A stretch of 24,319 nt of DNA from Hyphomicrobiales bacterium (GTDB lineage: Bacteria > Pseudomonadota > Alphaproteobacteria > Rhizobiales > Aestuariivirgaceae), in the NCBI GenBank assembly GCA_013002595.1, contig JABDJG010000015.1, forward strand, positions 1 through 24,319, written 5' to 3'. The position numbers and the translations under genes were made by a program. Shown in pieces: positions 23,927-24,319 of this stretch. The notes below the pieces were generated by a model. The model ran no database searches, was not told the origin of the DNA, and saw only the letters and a program-made list of their open reading frames with translations. Each line of letters starts with the position of its first letter. The stretch's first letter is position 1.

Positions 23927-24319
23927 TTATGGCTGTGGCAAGCCGGATATGTCGCTAGCCAAAACCTTGGTGGCGGCGAGTTCTCGATCATCCAGATTGG
24001 CGACCAGTTTCTGTCTCGCCTGCTCGGCTTCGCGCTGCCGATTCCACATGGTCGCGTAAACACCCTTTTCGGCCAGCAGCTGGCGGTGGCGGCCGCGCTC
24101 GACAATGTGGCCAGCCTCCAGAACGATAATTTCGTCGGCATCAATGATGGTCGACAACCGGTGTGCAATGACGAGCGTGGTACGGTCTTCGGAAACCTTG
24201 CGCAAGGCGGTCTGGATTTCCTTTTCGGTCATCGTGTCGAGCGCCGATGTAGCCTCATCAAGCATCAGGATGGGTGGCCCCTTGAGGATTGTACGGGCAA
24301 TCGAGACGCGCTGCTTCTC
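23927..24319 (-). CDS. ABC transporter, Atm1-type, C-terminal end (partial)
   Basis: Only the last 130 residues are in the window. The gene continues past the right edge. They belong to the nucleotide-binding domain: the end of the signature (EKQRVSIAR), Walker B ILMLDE (17-22), D-loop SALD (25-28) and the switch histidine H53 in IAHRLS. The fused-exporter style, DADEIIVLEAGHIVERG and the YATMWNRQ tail resemble Atm1/HMT1-like half transporters, which export glutathione-linked sulfur or metal compounds. An MsbA-like lipid exporter is less likely but cannot be excluded without the membrane domain. psd follows 84 bp downstream on the same strand. Confidence 0.85.
   Translation of the reverse strand, partial: EKQRVSIARTILKGPPILMLDEATSALDTMTEKEIQTALRKVSEDRTTLVIAHRLSTIIDADEIIVLEAGHIVERGRHRQLLAEKGVYATMWNRQREAEQARQKLVANLDDRELAATKVLASDISGLPQP

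Overview
The window looks like a chromosomal segment of a hopanoid-making alphaproteobacterium, probably close to Hyphomicrobiales (Rhizobiales) or Rhodospirillales. The basis is the HpnC/HpnD/HpnE route to squalene, the character of the Shc, HpnH, HpnN and HpnO proteins, the GC-rich coding sequence and the tight GTGA/ATGA overlaps. The exact taxon cannot be fixed by reading alone. No insertion sequence, tRNA, rRNA or CRISPR array was seen, and coding density is high except at the far left.

Layout. (1) Positions 1-416 hold no supportable gene. They contain a strong plus-strand terminator for a gene left of the window and a set of striking palindromes and tandem repeats. (2) Positions 417-2798 (minus) are a two-gene polyamine/guanidino-compound unit: a SpuC-like class III aminotransferase followed by an agmatinase-family ureohydrolase. 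(3) Positions 3091-11918 (plus) carry an alpha/beta hydrolase coupled to hpnC, then, after a 314-bp gap, dxs-hpnD-hpnE-shc-hpnG. (4) Positions 11878-17184 (minus) carry hpnO-hpnN-hpnH, converging on and overlapping hpnG. (5) Positions 17413-22313 (plus) hold a PadR-family regulator and a two-gene RND efflux pump, divergent from hpnO. (6) Positions 22320-24319 (minus) hold the end of an Atm1-type ABC transporter, psd and pssA.

How it works together. Dxs feeds the MEP pathway towards farnesyl diphosphate. HpnD, HpnC and HpnE convert two farnesyl diphosphates through presqualene diphosphate and hydroxysqualene to squalene. Shc cyclises squalene to hopene/hopanol. HpnH adds the 5'-deoxyadenosyl group, HpnG removes adenine, and HpnO aminates the side chain towards aminobacteriohopanetriol. 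HpnN moves hopanoids to the outer membrane. PssA and Psd make phosphatidylethanolamine, so most of the window concerns envelope lipid supply.

The core system is known. The less ordinary points are the unassigned alpha/beta hydrolase coupled to hpnC, dxs embedded in and coupled to the hpn genes, a PadR regulator and pump sharing a palindrome-bearing control region with hpnO, and the unexplained palindromes at the left end. I did not find a clearly new multi-gene system.
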